Of a stretch of DNA of 64,000 bases, positions 23,192 to 35,930 are shown in pieces. The stretch comes from Phytophthora sp. 'mugwort'. Taxonomy: Eukaryota; Oomycota; Peronosporomycetes; Peronosporales; Peronosporaceae. The notes beneath the pieces are model-generated. The model saw only the letters and a program-made list of their open reading frames with translations, had not been told where the DNA came from and did no database searches. Location: contig JAUCEF010000016.1 of NCBI GenBank assembly GCA_033558025.1, positions 3,224,001-3,288,000 of the forward strand. The letters are read 5' to 3'. Within the stretch, counting starts at the first letter, position 1, and each line of letters opens with the position of its first letter. A program made the position numbers and the translations under genes.

Positions 23192-24361
23192 TTACGGGGT
23201 GAGTCCGTCAGCTGCTTCATCCATGGGGGTTGCAGTCTCCAGTCTAGCCTTCATCTCAGCTGTTAAGGCACTCACCTGTTCTATTGACGGGATTCTCGTC
23301 GGTTCACTGCATCCAACGCCGTCCAACACGTGGAAACTCGCTACTAGTGGTCGATGATCCGAGACCATTCGCCAATAATCCACGAGTTCCTCCTCGTCAC
23401 TCAACAGCACAGGCGACTGTACATGTCGCCAGTCGTGTCCAAACTGCGGACGCTTCAAACGCACGACGTCCGGCAGTCGACGAGGCACCAAGTGGCAGTT
23501 CACGGGCTTAAACTGCAGTCGGGGCTTGCAGGGTTCGACAACGAGGTCGTCGTCGTCCAATGTCAGTCCCGCATGTCGTGCCAATGTCGACGTAACGGGT
23601 GACGTATCCGTCGGGGGACTCTCTAACCTGGCGCCAAAGATAAAATCGACGCCGACTTCCCTGTTGTTGTGGTTGCAGTGCGTGATCCGCGCTTCCCGTC
23701 CGTGCAGATGCGCAAACATACTTGCGAAGCCGTGCTTAGTCACCAGTCTATATACGGGGTCATTGTAGTCGTTAAAGTCGCCACAGAGCAGCACAGGCAC
23801 GTCATGAAGGTCCTGTCGAGCGATATACTTCCGTACTGCCGTGAGCACGCGGTCGATCTGGTTGAGACGCAGACTCGCATACATTTGATTGTGTGGGAAC
23901 GTCAAGTGCGAGTTGACCACAATAAAGGACCGTTGAGCCAGCGGTGTCTGCTCGCGGTTCCACTTGGTGGCTACATGCAGTAGCAGCGCCACGCGGTCGC
24001 CCGCCTCCTCCACCAGGTCCACGTTCTCGACGTAATGCAATTCCAACTTGCGTTTGTCCACGAAGACTGCAAGTCCGTCCTGCTTATCACCTGGTCGCTT
24101 GACTGTATGCAGGTAGTGGGTCGGGTGGAAGGCGTGACGGAATGCGCGCTGGTATTCGCGGCTGAACCAGAATTCCTGGAGACACACGAGGTCGCACTGC
24201 TCGCGTTTAATGGCGTGGATCGCGGCCTGTGCACGAGAGAGGAAGGCCGACTTGTCGTCGCTCTCGACGCGACCGCCGTGTCGGAAATAGCACGGGGCCA
24301 GCAGGTTGAACGTCATGAGCGACAGCGACCGCGGCACGGCACGCCGTAGCGTCTCAAGCAT
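23192..24361 (-). CDS. Endonuclease/exonuclease/phosphatase (EEP) family protein
   Basis: Intronless, 389 residues, start ATG at 24361. The four EEP motifs are in order: MTFNLLAP (N for metal), CLQEFW (catalytic Glu), NSHLTFPHNQ, CGDFNDYND (Asp/Asn) and SDHRPLVASF (Asp/His near the C-terminus). EEP enzymes cut phosphodiester or phosphomonoester bonds in RNA, DNA, phosphoinositides or sphingomyelin. The LLAPCYFR start and overall pattern resemble CCR4/nocturnin-like or plant calcium-binding EEP proteins more than DNase I, but I cannot choose a substrate. There is no clear signal peptide or leucine-rich repeat. The last 40 residues are a tail beyond the fold. Its 3' end abuts the decayed Sfi1-like gene. 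Upstream on the minus strand, CAGTCAGTTTTCC could be a weak initiator. Confidence 0.85.
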   Translation of the reverse strand: MLETLRRAVPRSLSLMTFNLLAPCYFRHGGRVESDDKSAFLSRAQAAIHAIKREQCDLVCLQEFWFSREYQRAFRHAFHPTHYLHTVKRPGDKQDGLAVFVDKRKLELHYVENVDLVEEAGDRVALLLHVATKWNREQTPLAQRSFIVVNSHLTFPHNQMYASLRLNQIDRVLTAVRKYIARQDLHDVPVLLCGDFNDYNDPVYRLVTKHGFASMFAHLHGREARITHCNHNNREVGVDFIFGARLESPPTDTSPVTSTLARHAGLTLDDDDLVVEPCKPRLQFKPVNCHLVPRRLPDVVRLKRPQFGHDWRHVQSPVLLSDEEELVDYWRMVSDHRPLVASFHVLDGVGCSEPTRIPSIEQVSALTAEMKARLETATPMDEAADGLTP

Positions 24362-27300
24362 GGCGCCGAGAGGGGGGAAAACTGACTGGGACTTTGTATA
24401 GAAGGGAGCTCTCCCTCTTCAAACCGATCAATATCGTCTTTTGAAGGCTGGTCAAACTGCTTGAAGTTCGAGGTGGCGTCGTCATTTTTTGCTCGATTGA
24501 ACGGAGCGGCGCGTCACGGTTCAAGTGCGTAGGATTTCGGCATCCTTCGAGAAGCTTCAGGGACCAGCAATTTGAGAGCTATTTGTGCTATCGCTAGCGA
24601 TTATACATGTATTGCGATATTTGGTACTTGTATTGTATTAGCTGTTTGCTTTGTCGTTTACTATAGTAGTTGGAAACTGCGATCACAACGCACCTCATAG
24701 TTAAATGTATAAATTTGTACTTGCATTGTTTTGACGGGTGCTATTGCGTATACATGTAGTAAATAATAAATACCAAGCATAGTGTACGTACTATGATCAG
24801 CGAGCTAGCTTGTACACACGCGAGATGGTCAATAACGAAGATATATTACTGCATGCACCTCGAACCGAACAGTTCGCACAACAAACTCCTGAGACCAGTG
24901 GTGAACGCGTAATGATTCCAGGATCTCGAACGAGGCTTTGTGTGCGAGAGCTAACGAGTTGCTGGTTTAAAGTCCCGACAACGCACCTTGACAGCGTCTC
25001 AACAGTCTGGCTGAGCGCCGATGTTCAAAGAGCGCATTAAACTTCGTCCTCGCGATGTGAAAGACGGCAAGACGCATCTTAAACTCGATAGTAAGCCTCG
25101 AGATCGTGCTAGCAGGAAGAGGTACCTCTTTCCGCAGCTGCCGTCACTATACACTCTGTACTATTAATACACGGTACTTCCGTGACGGTCCGTAATGATG
25201 AGCTTCTAGCAACGGAAACTTGCAGTACCGGTACCGTCCATCTGTACAGTAGTGAGCAATTTACAAAAGAGAGGCCACTAATCGGTACATTGAAGTGATT
25301 CCTGCATTTCAAATATTTCTACCGGTAGCGCTGCCTAGAATGTGGCGCGGAAGGAGACGTCGCTGCATGCCGATGTGGTGGTTGTAGGGAAGGCGGCGAG
25401 GACGCCTGTGCGTGACTGTTATACCTCTCGGCCGGGTTGGACCTACAGTATGATGCCACCGCCATCAGTACAAGCAGATATACAGAACAGACGTCGGATC
25501 CAAGCTCACGCCACGGCAATCACAGCCGGTTTACGAGCTGCAGGCGAACGGATTGGAGCTGCGACGTCGGACATGGTCCTACTTCATGTTGCCAGCACGT
25601 GCATACTGGGCATATCTCGCTTCGGGGCGGACGTGGACGCAGGCTTTCCTGATAAATGCCAGCGCGTCTTCGTGTTTGCAGTCACTGGCATCCTTGCTCG
25701 AAGGATCTAGGACCCACCCCATAGTGCAGTTTGTAAAGAAGTCGCTCCCAGCGCCAGACTGTAGGGGTTAACCATTCCCCGATTGGATTCAGGACGTTGC
25801 GCTGGATTCCTCTGCTGTTTGCATGAAGGAAGCGTGCTTTACTACCCATTGAAAGAAAACTGACGCGAAGCTAGTGCACACAGGCGACGGTCAGCTAAAA
25901 AGAAACTGTCCATTGCAGTCGTGCCCCAGCATCGCTGGTCCGAAGCTACATTGCGTCCCTCGTTTCAGCCGTTAAACCGCAATGGTCTCGTCCGACGGCA
26001 AACCTCCATGGCATCAAGTTTCCCGCACAAGATACCGACAACTGTACATATGCCTAAAGCTTAGTCATGAGCGGAGTGTTGATACCGTTCAGTCGCTCTC
26101 GACTGAAGTTGCTGACGCAACTCCTGGATCTGGACGACAACGACGTGACGGGGCAGGGCGGGGCAGTCCGTTACAACTGACAGCCAGCGCTCCGGTCGTC
26201 ACGCCCTTGACAGTTATAATACCATCATGATGCACGTCAGCAGACGTACAGCCGATTTCCACAACGGATGGAGCACCCCACGCCTGCGCCAGAACTGACG
26301 TGGGCACTGGCCATCGAGTGCCGCCGCTGGACGGAGGAGGACCGCACGAGCGTCTACACGACGCAAAATGGAATCAGCTCTGCTGCCTCTTAGCCACGTG
26401 ATGATCCGACGCGCGTCAGGCCGATGAATAACCAACGCCAGTGCAATTAAATTGTGTCGAGCTGGCGTTTCGACACACTCCACTTGCCCAATCGGTGAGT
26501 AAGCAACCTGTAACACCAGAATCGCTGTGGAAGACATTTTTTGCGATGAGTGCGAGCCGTACCCAGCTATCCAGCAGGTTGCCGAGCAGGGAGAAGGTGT
26601 CTATGACACGACCACCGGCCGACCAGCCGTCCCTTCGCACAGCAGCCAGCGGCGCGATCGTCCCAAAACTCCCGATCTTTCCGAGGATAAGATTCCTGCA
26701 CCAGCTGGGTACTCTCGTGCGACGTAACCGCGGAGTTGCTACACTGCAAAACGCTCGCTTTAACTGGTCTCAACCCGGCCCTGCTGCGGACAATCGCACC
26801 CGACAGACTGGGCTTGCGCGAGTATGAGCGCTCTCTTGCAGATAACAGTCTCGGGGGTTGGATTTGCACGCAGTTGCCATGGGGGCGAAGTCAACTTGTA
26901 CTTGGATTTCCTTCCACGGCCAGCATTCGAGAGATCAGACTAGTCTATTTAACCATTATGGGTGGCAAGATGTCTGGTAGATCCTAAGCCTGGTTAGCAA
27001 CGCCGGTTCCTCGGTTGAGTTCGGTGGTTGTACGGGGCTTGTCACCTTGGGTGACGGCTCTCGAGGTTGTCTGGCTATCTTTCGTTGGCATTCCACGGCC
27101 AGATTGAGCAGCTTCAAACTGGCCGTTCGACTAGCAAGAATAAGCCACAAAGGAACCCAAGATCTGACGGCGACAACGTTCTTGGCGCTTTCTCCTTCCG
27201 TTGACTGAGGAGTCGTCCAGCGGCGTCGCACGGCGGTCGGTCAAGTCGATGCTGTTGAGGTAAGGGCGGACTCGCCGTGTTATCTCATGAAATGAGACAA

Positions 27301-28783
27301 GAGCAGCAAACGAAAATGGAAACAAAAGACGCCGGCCGTGGAGTACCGGCGCCAAATTCTATAGTAATGCAGGTCGCGCGCTACGTTGGCAGCGCACAAA
27401 TGATGCGGGTATTCGGACAGTTTGAGCTCGAATGTGCCGGTGGCCGCGTCGGTCTCGTGTCCTCTCGTACCGGCGCGGGACGCGATGGGCCGGCAAGGCG
27501 GCGGAAGGGGCCAGTGAACGCGCGTCAAATCATCTTTGTTGTTACTGTAGCTTGGTGCATGCTCGTGCGTGGCAAGTAAAGAAAGCGGACAGCAGCAGCA
27601 GACGACCAAATGGACGACGAGCGGCTGGAAACCGTCGCTTGTTTACCGTCAGTAGCTCGCGATCCACGGACGGGTAGCCACTTCGACTTGCGATGTGCAT
27701 TGCCGCAACCAGAGCTTCGACGAACCGAGCCCGTCTGTCGTTTGCTCGGACGCGAACGAAACCCCGCAATCGGTAGAACGTTGAACCGGCAGCCGTTGCC
27801 AGAAACCTTAGTCTGGATCGGCTTTGTGCACTTGAGCTTTGAAGATGGAGCCGGCGCGATATCCCACTGCAACACTAGCAATGGAGTCGAAGGAGTGGTG
27901 CTGCCTCGTGGTGGTCGAGCAAAAGATCCATGAGCAACTTGGAGTATATAGTGCTAGCGAAGGGGCATTAAAGACTTGGCTCGTCAGCAGCAGTGGTGAT
28001 ACATGTACTGGGATTTTGTGGCACTGGGGTCGGGGCGGAGCCACCTCAAGCTTCACCGCGTAGTCCAGAGCCAAAAGAAAACAGAAGAAATCATTGACGG
28101 GGTTCAGCGCCCATGTCTCCGAGCAGCTCGCCTTCCGAGCGGTACCTCTCGGCAATTAAAGCGCCGCTATCACTTTCGTCCCCTGGCCCGATCTTCGGCA
28201 GAGATGGCATCACTACAGTAACAGCGAGCAGAGCGCTGGCACTATTTTATTCCGAGACGCGGGGAAGCTTTCGCGCGTAACTCGCGAAAGTCGCCGGTAT
28301 AGAGAGACAAAGGCTAGCAGGCGGCGACTTAATAAGGCACTTCTTGCAAGTTGCAGTGCAAGTCGCCGTGGACCAAATCGACCGTTACCCGGGCATGTTC
28401 CGCTGCTTTGCTAGCATTCTACAGAAGCTCGGTCTCTGCACACCAAAATCCCCAAGCGTTTCCGTTCAGCTGGCACCCCCACCCCAGCCAGAACCCGCGC
28501 CAGCCACACTGGAGCATGCACTTGCCACTTGCTGCAACGCACTTGCTACTTTCGCGCTCGGTGGTTGGAGAGCGCGGCCACAGTCGCGTACTCACGCACG
28601 CACTCCTCCGCCCGGCACCGACGCTCACTTCGCTTTCTTGCCCGGCGCCAGCAAGCATCGCTCCATTCCCGGTTTGCAAACGCGCGCTGCATTAGCCAGC
28701 GCTCTGCTCTCTACTTGCTCTACTGCTGGCCCTCGCGACAGCAGAAGCAAAGAACATCTATTCTTACAGCTCGCCGGAGGTGC
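24362..28783. other. 4.4-kb region without recognisable genes
   Basis: Only short open frames occur, none with a domain or convincing splice pattern. Overlapping frames around 25340-25770 and 26440-26830 could be remnants of an old element, but I recognise no transposase, reverse transcriptase or terminal repeat. The first 150 bp include the EEP gene promoter. A small perfect hairpin (CTTTCGCG / CGCGAAAG) lies at 28268-28290. The last few hundred bases are probably 5' sequence of the gene at 28784. Confidence 0.5.
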
Positions 28784-29476
28784 ATGCACAACTCCTCGGA
28801 CCGCGAGCAACTCGACACGGGACTGCAGCCGGACAGTGCCGACAGAGGTAACGAGCTCTACCGCCAGCGCCGCCTGAAGCGCAGTCACCAGCTCATGAAT
28901 AGCCAGGACGACGGCGGCTTCGCCACGCTCAGCTCTCCACGCGGTGAGCAGCAGCAACTGCTATGCAAGTACAAGTCCGGCAAGTGCTCGAACCCGCGCG
29001 CCACTAAGCGCAACGGGCAGCTGCATACCCTATGCCATTTCCACCGGGATCGACAAAACGAACACCAGCGCAAGAGCGACCGCAAGCACCGCATGGTCAG
29101 TGTCGCGCGGCGCGCCAAGCTCGGCAGCATCGGCGTCGGCAGTGACAGCGCGCGCCGGCATAGTCTCCACTCTATCACGTCGCTGGAGGCCGCCTTCCCA
29201 AGCGGATCCTCGGTCTCGCCGCTCAATCGTTTTGGCTACGACCAGAACGCCTCGGACGCTTTCAGGAATGCGCAATATGTTGCAGGAGGCGTACCCAACG
29301 GACTAGGAGGTTTGGCGCCGCCGCCGCCAGCAGGAACCACGCGCTTACCGCCCATTAGCTTTCTCATGCCCGGCAAGCTGGACGGCTACCGCGCCACAAG
29401 CGCCGCCGTACCCAACCTTCCGCCAAGCAGCTTCATCACTGATACTCTGAACGGCAACGCGGGCAAGACGGCATGA
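28784..29476 (+). CDS. Oomycete-type conserved cysteine-motif protein
   Basis: The preferred start is ATG 28784 (230 residues), because residues upstream of it look like untranslated sequence. The frame is open to an earlier ATG at 28529, which would add 85 Arg-rich residues. The recognisable part is a motif around residues 55-100: CKYKSGKCSNPRATKRNG, then LCHFHRDRQNEHQRKSDRKH. It has C-x6-C and C-x2-H spacing that could bind one zinc ion, followed by a basic helix. I recall similar motifs in many stramenopile proteins of unknown role, some probably nuclear. The remaining sequence is Ser/Pro-rich and disordered (for example PPPPAGTTRLPP). No targeting signal or membrane span is visible. A DNA- or RNA-binding role is possible but unproven. 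Confidence 0.68.
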   Translation: MHNSSDREQLDTGLQPDSADRGNELYRQRRLKRSHQLMNSQDDGGFATLSSPRGEQQQLLCKYKSGKCSNPRATKRNGQLHTLCHFHRDRQNEHQRKSDRKHRMVSVARRAKLGSIGVGSDSARRHSLHSITSLEAAFPSGSSVSPLNRFGYDQNASDAFRNAQYVAGGVPNGLGGLAPPPPAGTTRLPPISFLMPGKLDGYRATSAAVPNLPPSSFITDTLNGNAGKTA

Positions 29477-31149
29477 TCGGGCGATATTTTTTGGCACGTT
29501 GCTCGCTGCTGCTGCCTTGTGCAGAATAATTAAGTACCACTCAGCTCGCTCGCGCGCTCGATGCTGCCTCGCTCTGAGCTGGGTATTGTCGCCTTGAAGC
29601 TACTTCGGATACGAAGCTCCCTCGCAATTACCGTTGTTGAAGGGACGAAGTGTACCATACCTCCCCAAACCACGCACCATGCTATCACTGTTATTTAACC
29701 AATACTTGGTTCCACTTGTGCACATAAATACATGCTCTGGGTTTGGCATTCCTCTTTCACGTTAGCATACAAGTACACTATAAGGTACTCCACATCATCG
29801 CAGCGCAGTTCCATCGTAACGCCACCGTCCCATTACAGCAGCGAGCGGGCGTCACCCCTCCTGAGCTCGTCAAACGAAACGTAAGAGGGTACTTCGATAC
29901 TGCTCGCGATAATTCCACGAGGACGCGTCGCAACGCGATGGCATTGAAGCGTAGTCGCATCGCCCGAACTGAGGCAAGATGGAGCACAATTCACCTTTCC
30001 TTTCCTTTCAGCGTTCTGCGCACAGGTGGCCAGACGTTCGAACCATGCGCACTCGTCTTATCTGTGCTCTTTGGCAAGCGCATCCGCGCGACGCATTGAA
30101 GCGGCGGCCCTGAACGTCACCCATAAGAACAAGGATTAATGGGAATGCGCTACAAGATGCTCGTGTGACCTCTGCGCCTAGCATCGATCGACCGCCGCTG
30201 CATACACTCCGTCAACACTTGGAGCGGGCAGCGCTTATTAACCTCACCCATACTAGAACTGTTCAGCGACGTCGAAGACACCAGAGCGGAAGCCATCGAC
30301 CGGTTTGCGACAGCTACCCCATACTAGGCGGGAGCACCTGTCGATCGACCAAGGATACGTAGGGTTCTAGTCACATTGAGTTCTAGTGCAAGTCTTGTAA
30401 GGAAATCAACGCGAGTGGAAACCTGCTAAGACTGCTTTTCCAGCGATCGACAGGCGCCCGCTGCAATCCACTATGCTATGCGGCAGTCGGGTGAGGTGCT
30501 GCTGTTGCTGTCGATAACCTGCAGTACGTCATTGAATAGCCAGCCTGTCGGTGTAATCTGCCTTTTAATATAGCCTGTAGTATCGTCGACGCTTCGCGCG
30601 ACCTCCGCGCAACCTGACTGGGGGAGGATTTTTCGCGGACAAACAACAAGAACGCCGCCGAGTGAGGCCACGCAAGCAGAGAAAGGAGCGAGTAAGGCGA
30701 CACTCACTTATTCCCCCAGGCGGATACACGCGGCTTGAAGGACAGACGCTGGCTCGCACCAGACGATCGAGCGGCAAGGAACGACCCCCCGGCGGTAGCA
30801 GCAAGCAGCAGGTAGCCGGCCTTCACAGCGGGGCAGTACGCGTGGATTGTGACCCCTTCGCGCTCTCGCCTGCGCGCCCTCTCCTCTTGACGTGAGGTGA
30901 ACACCAGGGGATTAAACACTGCGGGAGGAGGCTTGACCCCCTCTTAGCTCCCCTTTCGCTTATCCTCGTGTTTTCCTTTCCGTTGCGGAGTAAGAGTGAA
31001 GGTCTCTTCAACTTGTGCGCGCGCGGAGTCGTTCGAAGCGCGCGGGGATCATCATTCCGCACTGAGTGCGCACTTACCCCCACTAACGTCTAAATGCTTG
31101 TATGCTCATGTGCTACAGGAACCTCGTCGCGCCATAGGTCGATGCTGCA
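29477..31149. other. 1.7-kb intergenic region
   Basis: No supported gene. Short frames such as those at 29743-30099 and 30476-30900 have no recognisable domain. The last few hundred bases are the likely promoter and 5' leader of the kinase gene. I see no tRNA, rRNA or repeat here. Confidence 0.5.
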
Positions 31150-34100
31150 ATGAGCGCCGACCACTCTCCGCAGAACTACCAGCAGTATGGCGAGGAGGAC
31201 ATCTTGGTGACGTCGCCCACCTCGTACGCACTGCGCGAGTCCATCCGCCGTTCGTCGTCCTCGGCATCGGTGGAGATGAACCCGCCGCCGCTGCATGGCA
31301 CGCAGAACGCCGACCAGACGCGGCTCCCGCGCTCCTCGTCGCGCGGCAGCATCTTCAACCGGGCGCCGCCCCCGCCGCCGCCGCACTATCCGCCCCAGGT
31401 CCCTGCGGCGCCCCACAGCGGCGGCAATACGTACGGAATGCCTCGCCCTGTATCGAATCCCAATTTGGACGTCATGCACGAACAGAACCTCGAGGGCAGT
31501 GACCACTTGGGCCACTCGCTAGGCCCCAGTTCGACGCCCTACGGTAACCAGCAGTTCGCTAACACGGCGTTGCCCTACGGAGCTGCCGGTGGCAGTAGCT
31601 TCAACCCTGCTGCCACGACCGCGTATGGCGGCACCGAGTTTAGTCAGACAGCGCCCTCCAACAGTGCGGCCAGCCGTCGGTCCGCCTCGCGACGCAGCAT
31701 TTTTAGTCGCGAGACATTCATGCTCACGCGCGGCGAGAAGGATTCGCGCATGACGATTCCGGAGGGAACGCCCACGGAAATCAAATGCGAAGGATATCTT
31801 ACCAAGAGAGGGCACTTGTTTACGAACTGGAAGACCCGCTACTTCACGCTGCGTGGCAATGTGCTGGAGTACTACTCGAGCGAAGAGAAGAGCAAAAAGT
31901 ATGGAGCTGTAACGGTCGAGAAGGTGGCCACATGGTCAGGTGAAGCGCATGGATTTATGTTCTACACCACGAAGCAGATCCCTTACTATGTGTACGCATC
32001 GTCCGAAGCCGAGCGTTCGAGGTGGCTGCGTGCGCTGAAAGATTTTATGGTGGAGACCGAGGAGGTGAGCTGCGAAGGATATCTCACGAAGCGCGGCCAC
32101 TTGGTTCCGAGCCAGCGCATGGCATACTACGTACTGAATGGAGCGTCGCTTCGCCACTACGCGGACCAGCAGGCATATCGCGACAATCAATCAGCGATGG
32201 CCGAAGTAGAGATACGATCTGTTGCGCCATGGGATGGAGAAGCGAATGGTCTGATGTTCATGACCATGACGGGGAATGTGTTTTACGTGATTGCGGATAC
32301 TGTTGGCGAGCAGCAGAAGTGGCTCGCCACGGTGAAAAAGTCGACAGCCAGCGTTCCAGAGCCCGTATCTTGTGCAGGATATCTGACGAAGCAGGGCCAT
32401 AAGCGAAAGAGTTGGAAGAAACGTTACTTCATTCTGCGCGGAAACACTATTTCGTACTACTCGGATTATGACATGGCGAACAACGCGAAGGGTAAGCCCC
32501 TAGCTGAAGTGCTGGTCGAGGATGTACAGAAGTGGGATGGCGAGCCGTTCGGTTTCATGTTCATGACCAATGAGCAAGTACCATACTATGTGTATGCCGA
32601 TAACGATCGAGAGCGCAACAAATGGATGAATGCTTTGCACAAGCTGAGCGCGGTGGAAGAGGAGCCCGAAGTCGAAAAGAAGCGTTGCACGAACTGTAAC
32701 GCGGTTCTCACTGGTTCTCGCTTCTGCGGAGCATGTGGCTTTAACTTGCGCGGCACCACCATTGGCGAGCGTGCCACGCGATCGCAAACGATTAATGACG
32801 ATGCTGACGATGACATTGACGGACGTGATGACATCGATGACGAAACGACACCATTTGATGAACTTGAAGCGCTCTCTGAGGGCGCTAGAACGCTGCTGCT
32901 TGCTGTGATGCAGACCCCGGACGGTGTTGACATCGGTGACAAGGAAGCCACGTATCCTAACCGGATGACGAGAGGCTCTTCTCAGCAGCCGCTGGACCAA
33001 CCGAACCACAACAATGCTTCGGCTAGATTTGACCAGGATATCGTTAATACTCTGAGCGAAACGGAGGCCGACGAGAAGCATACCCCACCAAAGTATGCAG
33101 ACTCGGACGACGTCGAGAAAGATGTCAAAGCTGCCTCGTATGATGCCAAGCCGATTCCTCGGTCTCCGATTCAACATTCAAGTGAAGAATCGAGCAGTGA
33201 TGCGGAATCCCCTGCTCCATCTCCACGCACGTCTCGAGAGGCACCATCGCCGGTGGCAGCTCCTCCCACGCCGCCAAAGGCCAAGAAGGATTCGCTGAAG
33301 CCCAACTTTGGCATTGTCGAGCCCGAACCTAAGAGGCATAGTTTCACCTCATTCAGTGATTCCGAAGAAGAGGAGTCAAAGGCGGAGCCTAAGCCTGCAC
33401 CAGTTCCGGTCCGAACGTCATCTCGGTCATCGGTAGGCCTCCTCATGGCTGGTATGGGACGCCGTAAAACAACTGCGATGCTAGCAATGGAGTCAAGTAG
33501 CGATGACGAGAGTGGTGATGACACAAAACTCCCGACGAAGCCTCCTTCCGGGATGTACAAGAAGGGAGAGGAAAAGCCGACGGAGTCCGATGACTCCAAC
33601 GAGGAAGAGGGCAAACAACTTGCTGACGAGGCCCAAGTTCGCGAACGTAACAGCTCTGCCGACTCGTTGGAGCTTGACACACGCGGTATTTCTGCTTTTG
33701 AGGAGCCAGTTGAGCTGCCGAAGCTGAAGCATAACGTTAACCCCTCGATCCGGATGAGCGAGCGCACAGAGAAGAAAGACATTTACAACTTCATGGAAAG
33801 AGAGCTGGATTTCACGCCTCAGTTCGTGCCATCAGCCGATTCTCCTGTTCGTTGCCGGTTCTATAGCTCCATGGCATACACAACAGCAAAGAAGATTATC
33901 ATGTTCCTGTCTGATTCCGGACCTCTTGGCCTCTGGAAGCAGGACCCGGAGAATGCGAAGTTGACGACTGACCACAAATGGTCCATGACCCCATATTTCA
34001 GCCGTGCGCAGGAAGAGGGCTACGGAATTGTGGTGTGCAACCCATTCTCCAATACGGCTGTTGTTTATGAGGCAGGGGGATTCGAGCGTGAAGTTCCTGT

Positions 34101-35930
34101 CCCTAACTCCTCCACGCCAAAGGAGCACGTTCTTTTCGTTTGGGACCAGTTTATTACAAAGTGCAAGGGCCAGGTGTCCATTATCGCGTACGCGCGGGGT
34201 GGTGCGCTTGTGAAGTCCATTTTGGAGACATACGAGCTGAGCGCCCGTGAAAAGATTCACCGTATTGCGTTAATTGAGTCCAAGCACGAAATTGATCACA
34301 ACGAATCTCCTGGTATTCTGGAGCTGCTGGGTCGCCGATCCATTAACTGGGAAGCGTCGTACGAGCCACTTGGCGCCCAGATTGTGGACTCACAGGCGCG
34401 CGTGAACTGTGTGTGCCTGTCCTTGGGCTTCATGCCATCACAGGAGGCTGACAACACGCCAAAGACGCTAGAGAAGTCTGAGGACCCTGCATTCGCGTTC
34501 ATCGGTGCTAATCCGAACCAGCCTGGCATGACCGCCGTTGTTAAGTACGTTCGAGCGGAGCTGAGAAGGCTAAAGACCGCCTCAAAGCCTATCGGCCGCC
34601 CGCGGCGACAGTCCAACATAATTGTTATTGGTGAGACAGATGGCGATGAGTCAAGCGATATGTCTGGTGGCGCTGATGAAGGCAAGAACGGACAAAAAAC
34701 TAACGACAGCGGTGATAGCAACGAGGATGACGGCAAGATTAAGGCTACCTACTACCTGCCCAAGCCAGTGCCAAAACCAAAGCGAAACTCTGGGTCCAGT
34801 AGCTCTCTTTCAAGCGATAAGCAGCAGCGTTTGATCTCTGACAAGGACTTCGAGCTCATGAAGGTTGTCGGCCAAGGTGGGTTCGGCAAGGTCTTCCTGT
34901 GCCGCAAAGTCACACCGCCACACCAGGGTGAATGTTATGCAATGAAGGTGCTGAAGAAGCAGCAGGTTGTTTCGTCTGGCTTAGTCAACACAACCATGGC
35001 GGAGCGTAAGATCCTGACGGAGATTACTCACCCGTTTGTTGTTAAACTGCACTACGCATTTCAAAGTGAGTCGAAGTTGTACCTCGTGATGGATTACCTT
35101 AGCGGTGGATCACTGGCTACGCACCTGCGCCGCCGTCGTAAATTTCCGGAAGAGTGGGCACGCTTTTACGCCGCCGAGGTTGCTGCAGCCATTGCACACC
35201 TTCACAGCGCCAACATCATTTACCGTGACGCTAAGTTGGAGAACGTGCTGATGGACCACGATGGCCATGTGCGCATTACCGACTTCGGTCTGTCGAAGGT
35301 CGGTGTTTCGGGCCTTAAGGGTGCTACAACTTTCTGTGGCACAGCTGCTTACATTGCACCTGAGCTGCTGAAGGGCAAGGCTTATGGCAAGGCTGCCGAC
35401 TGGTGGTCATTCGGCATCCTGCTGTACGAGATGATTGGAGGAAAGCCGCCTTACTACCACCGCAACCGTGACATTATGTTCCAGACTATTCTGAAGCAGG
35501 ACTGGGTCACTTTTTCGCCTAGCTTCTCGGACGCTGCGATTTCGCTCATCAACGGGGTAAGCTACGGAGTTGTTTTATTCCCCCGGTCTGGCATATCCCT
35601 AATGTTGCTGCTCTATAATTGTTTTGATTATTGTAGCTGCTTACACGTGACCCGATGATGCGCCTTGGCAGCGGTCCGCGCGGAGCCGACGAGGTGTTAA
35701 CGCACCCGTTCTTCGATAGCATTGACTGGCCGGAGTTGCTGGATCGCAAGATGCAGCCACCGTTCAACCCGGGTGTGGGCAAGATGGATACGCACTATGC
35801 GCCTCGCAACATGAATGAGATTACGGCTCGCGACCGCGAGCCTAGTGTGATGATGGCGAAAACCGACCGCCCGAATGATTTCGACGGATTCAGTTTCGTG
35901 GGGCGGCCTTCCTCGCTGTCAAATGTGTGA
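31150..35930 (+). CDS. Triple-PH / zinc-ribbon / Arb2 / AGC-type protein kinase
   Basis: Two exons, 31150-35556 and 35637-35930, giving 1,566 residues. After a disordered Ser/Pro-rich 200 residues come three PH domains (about 210-305, 309-402, 408-502), each opening with GYLTKRGH or GYLTKQGH and closing with a conserved Trp. A zinc ribbon follows (CTNCN...FCGACGF, 510-535), then a long acidic linker. Residues about 888-1110 match an Arb2/FAM172 fold (KKIIMFLSDSGPLGLW, EEGYGIVVCNPFSN, GQVSIIAYARGGALVKS). The kinase (about 1234-1500) is of AGC type: GQGGFGKV, AMKVLKK, IIYRDAKLENVLM, DFGLSK, a TFCGTAAYIAPEL activation segment and a C-tail hydrophobic motif FDGFSF. All catalytic residues are present. 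PH domains suggest phosphoinositide-controlled membrane recruitment. I know no described family with this whole domain set. The splice restores the conserved LLTRDPMMRLG segment. Confidence 0.9.

Noticed and set aside
25342..26830. A possible old transposon gene in the gene-poor region
   Set aside because: Several overlapping frames exist, but none shows transposase, integrase or reverse transcriptase motifs, and no terminal repeats were found.
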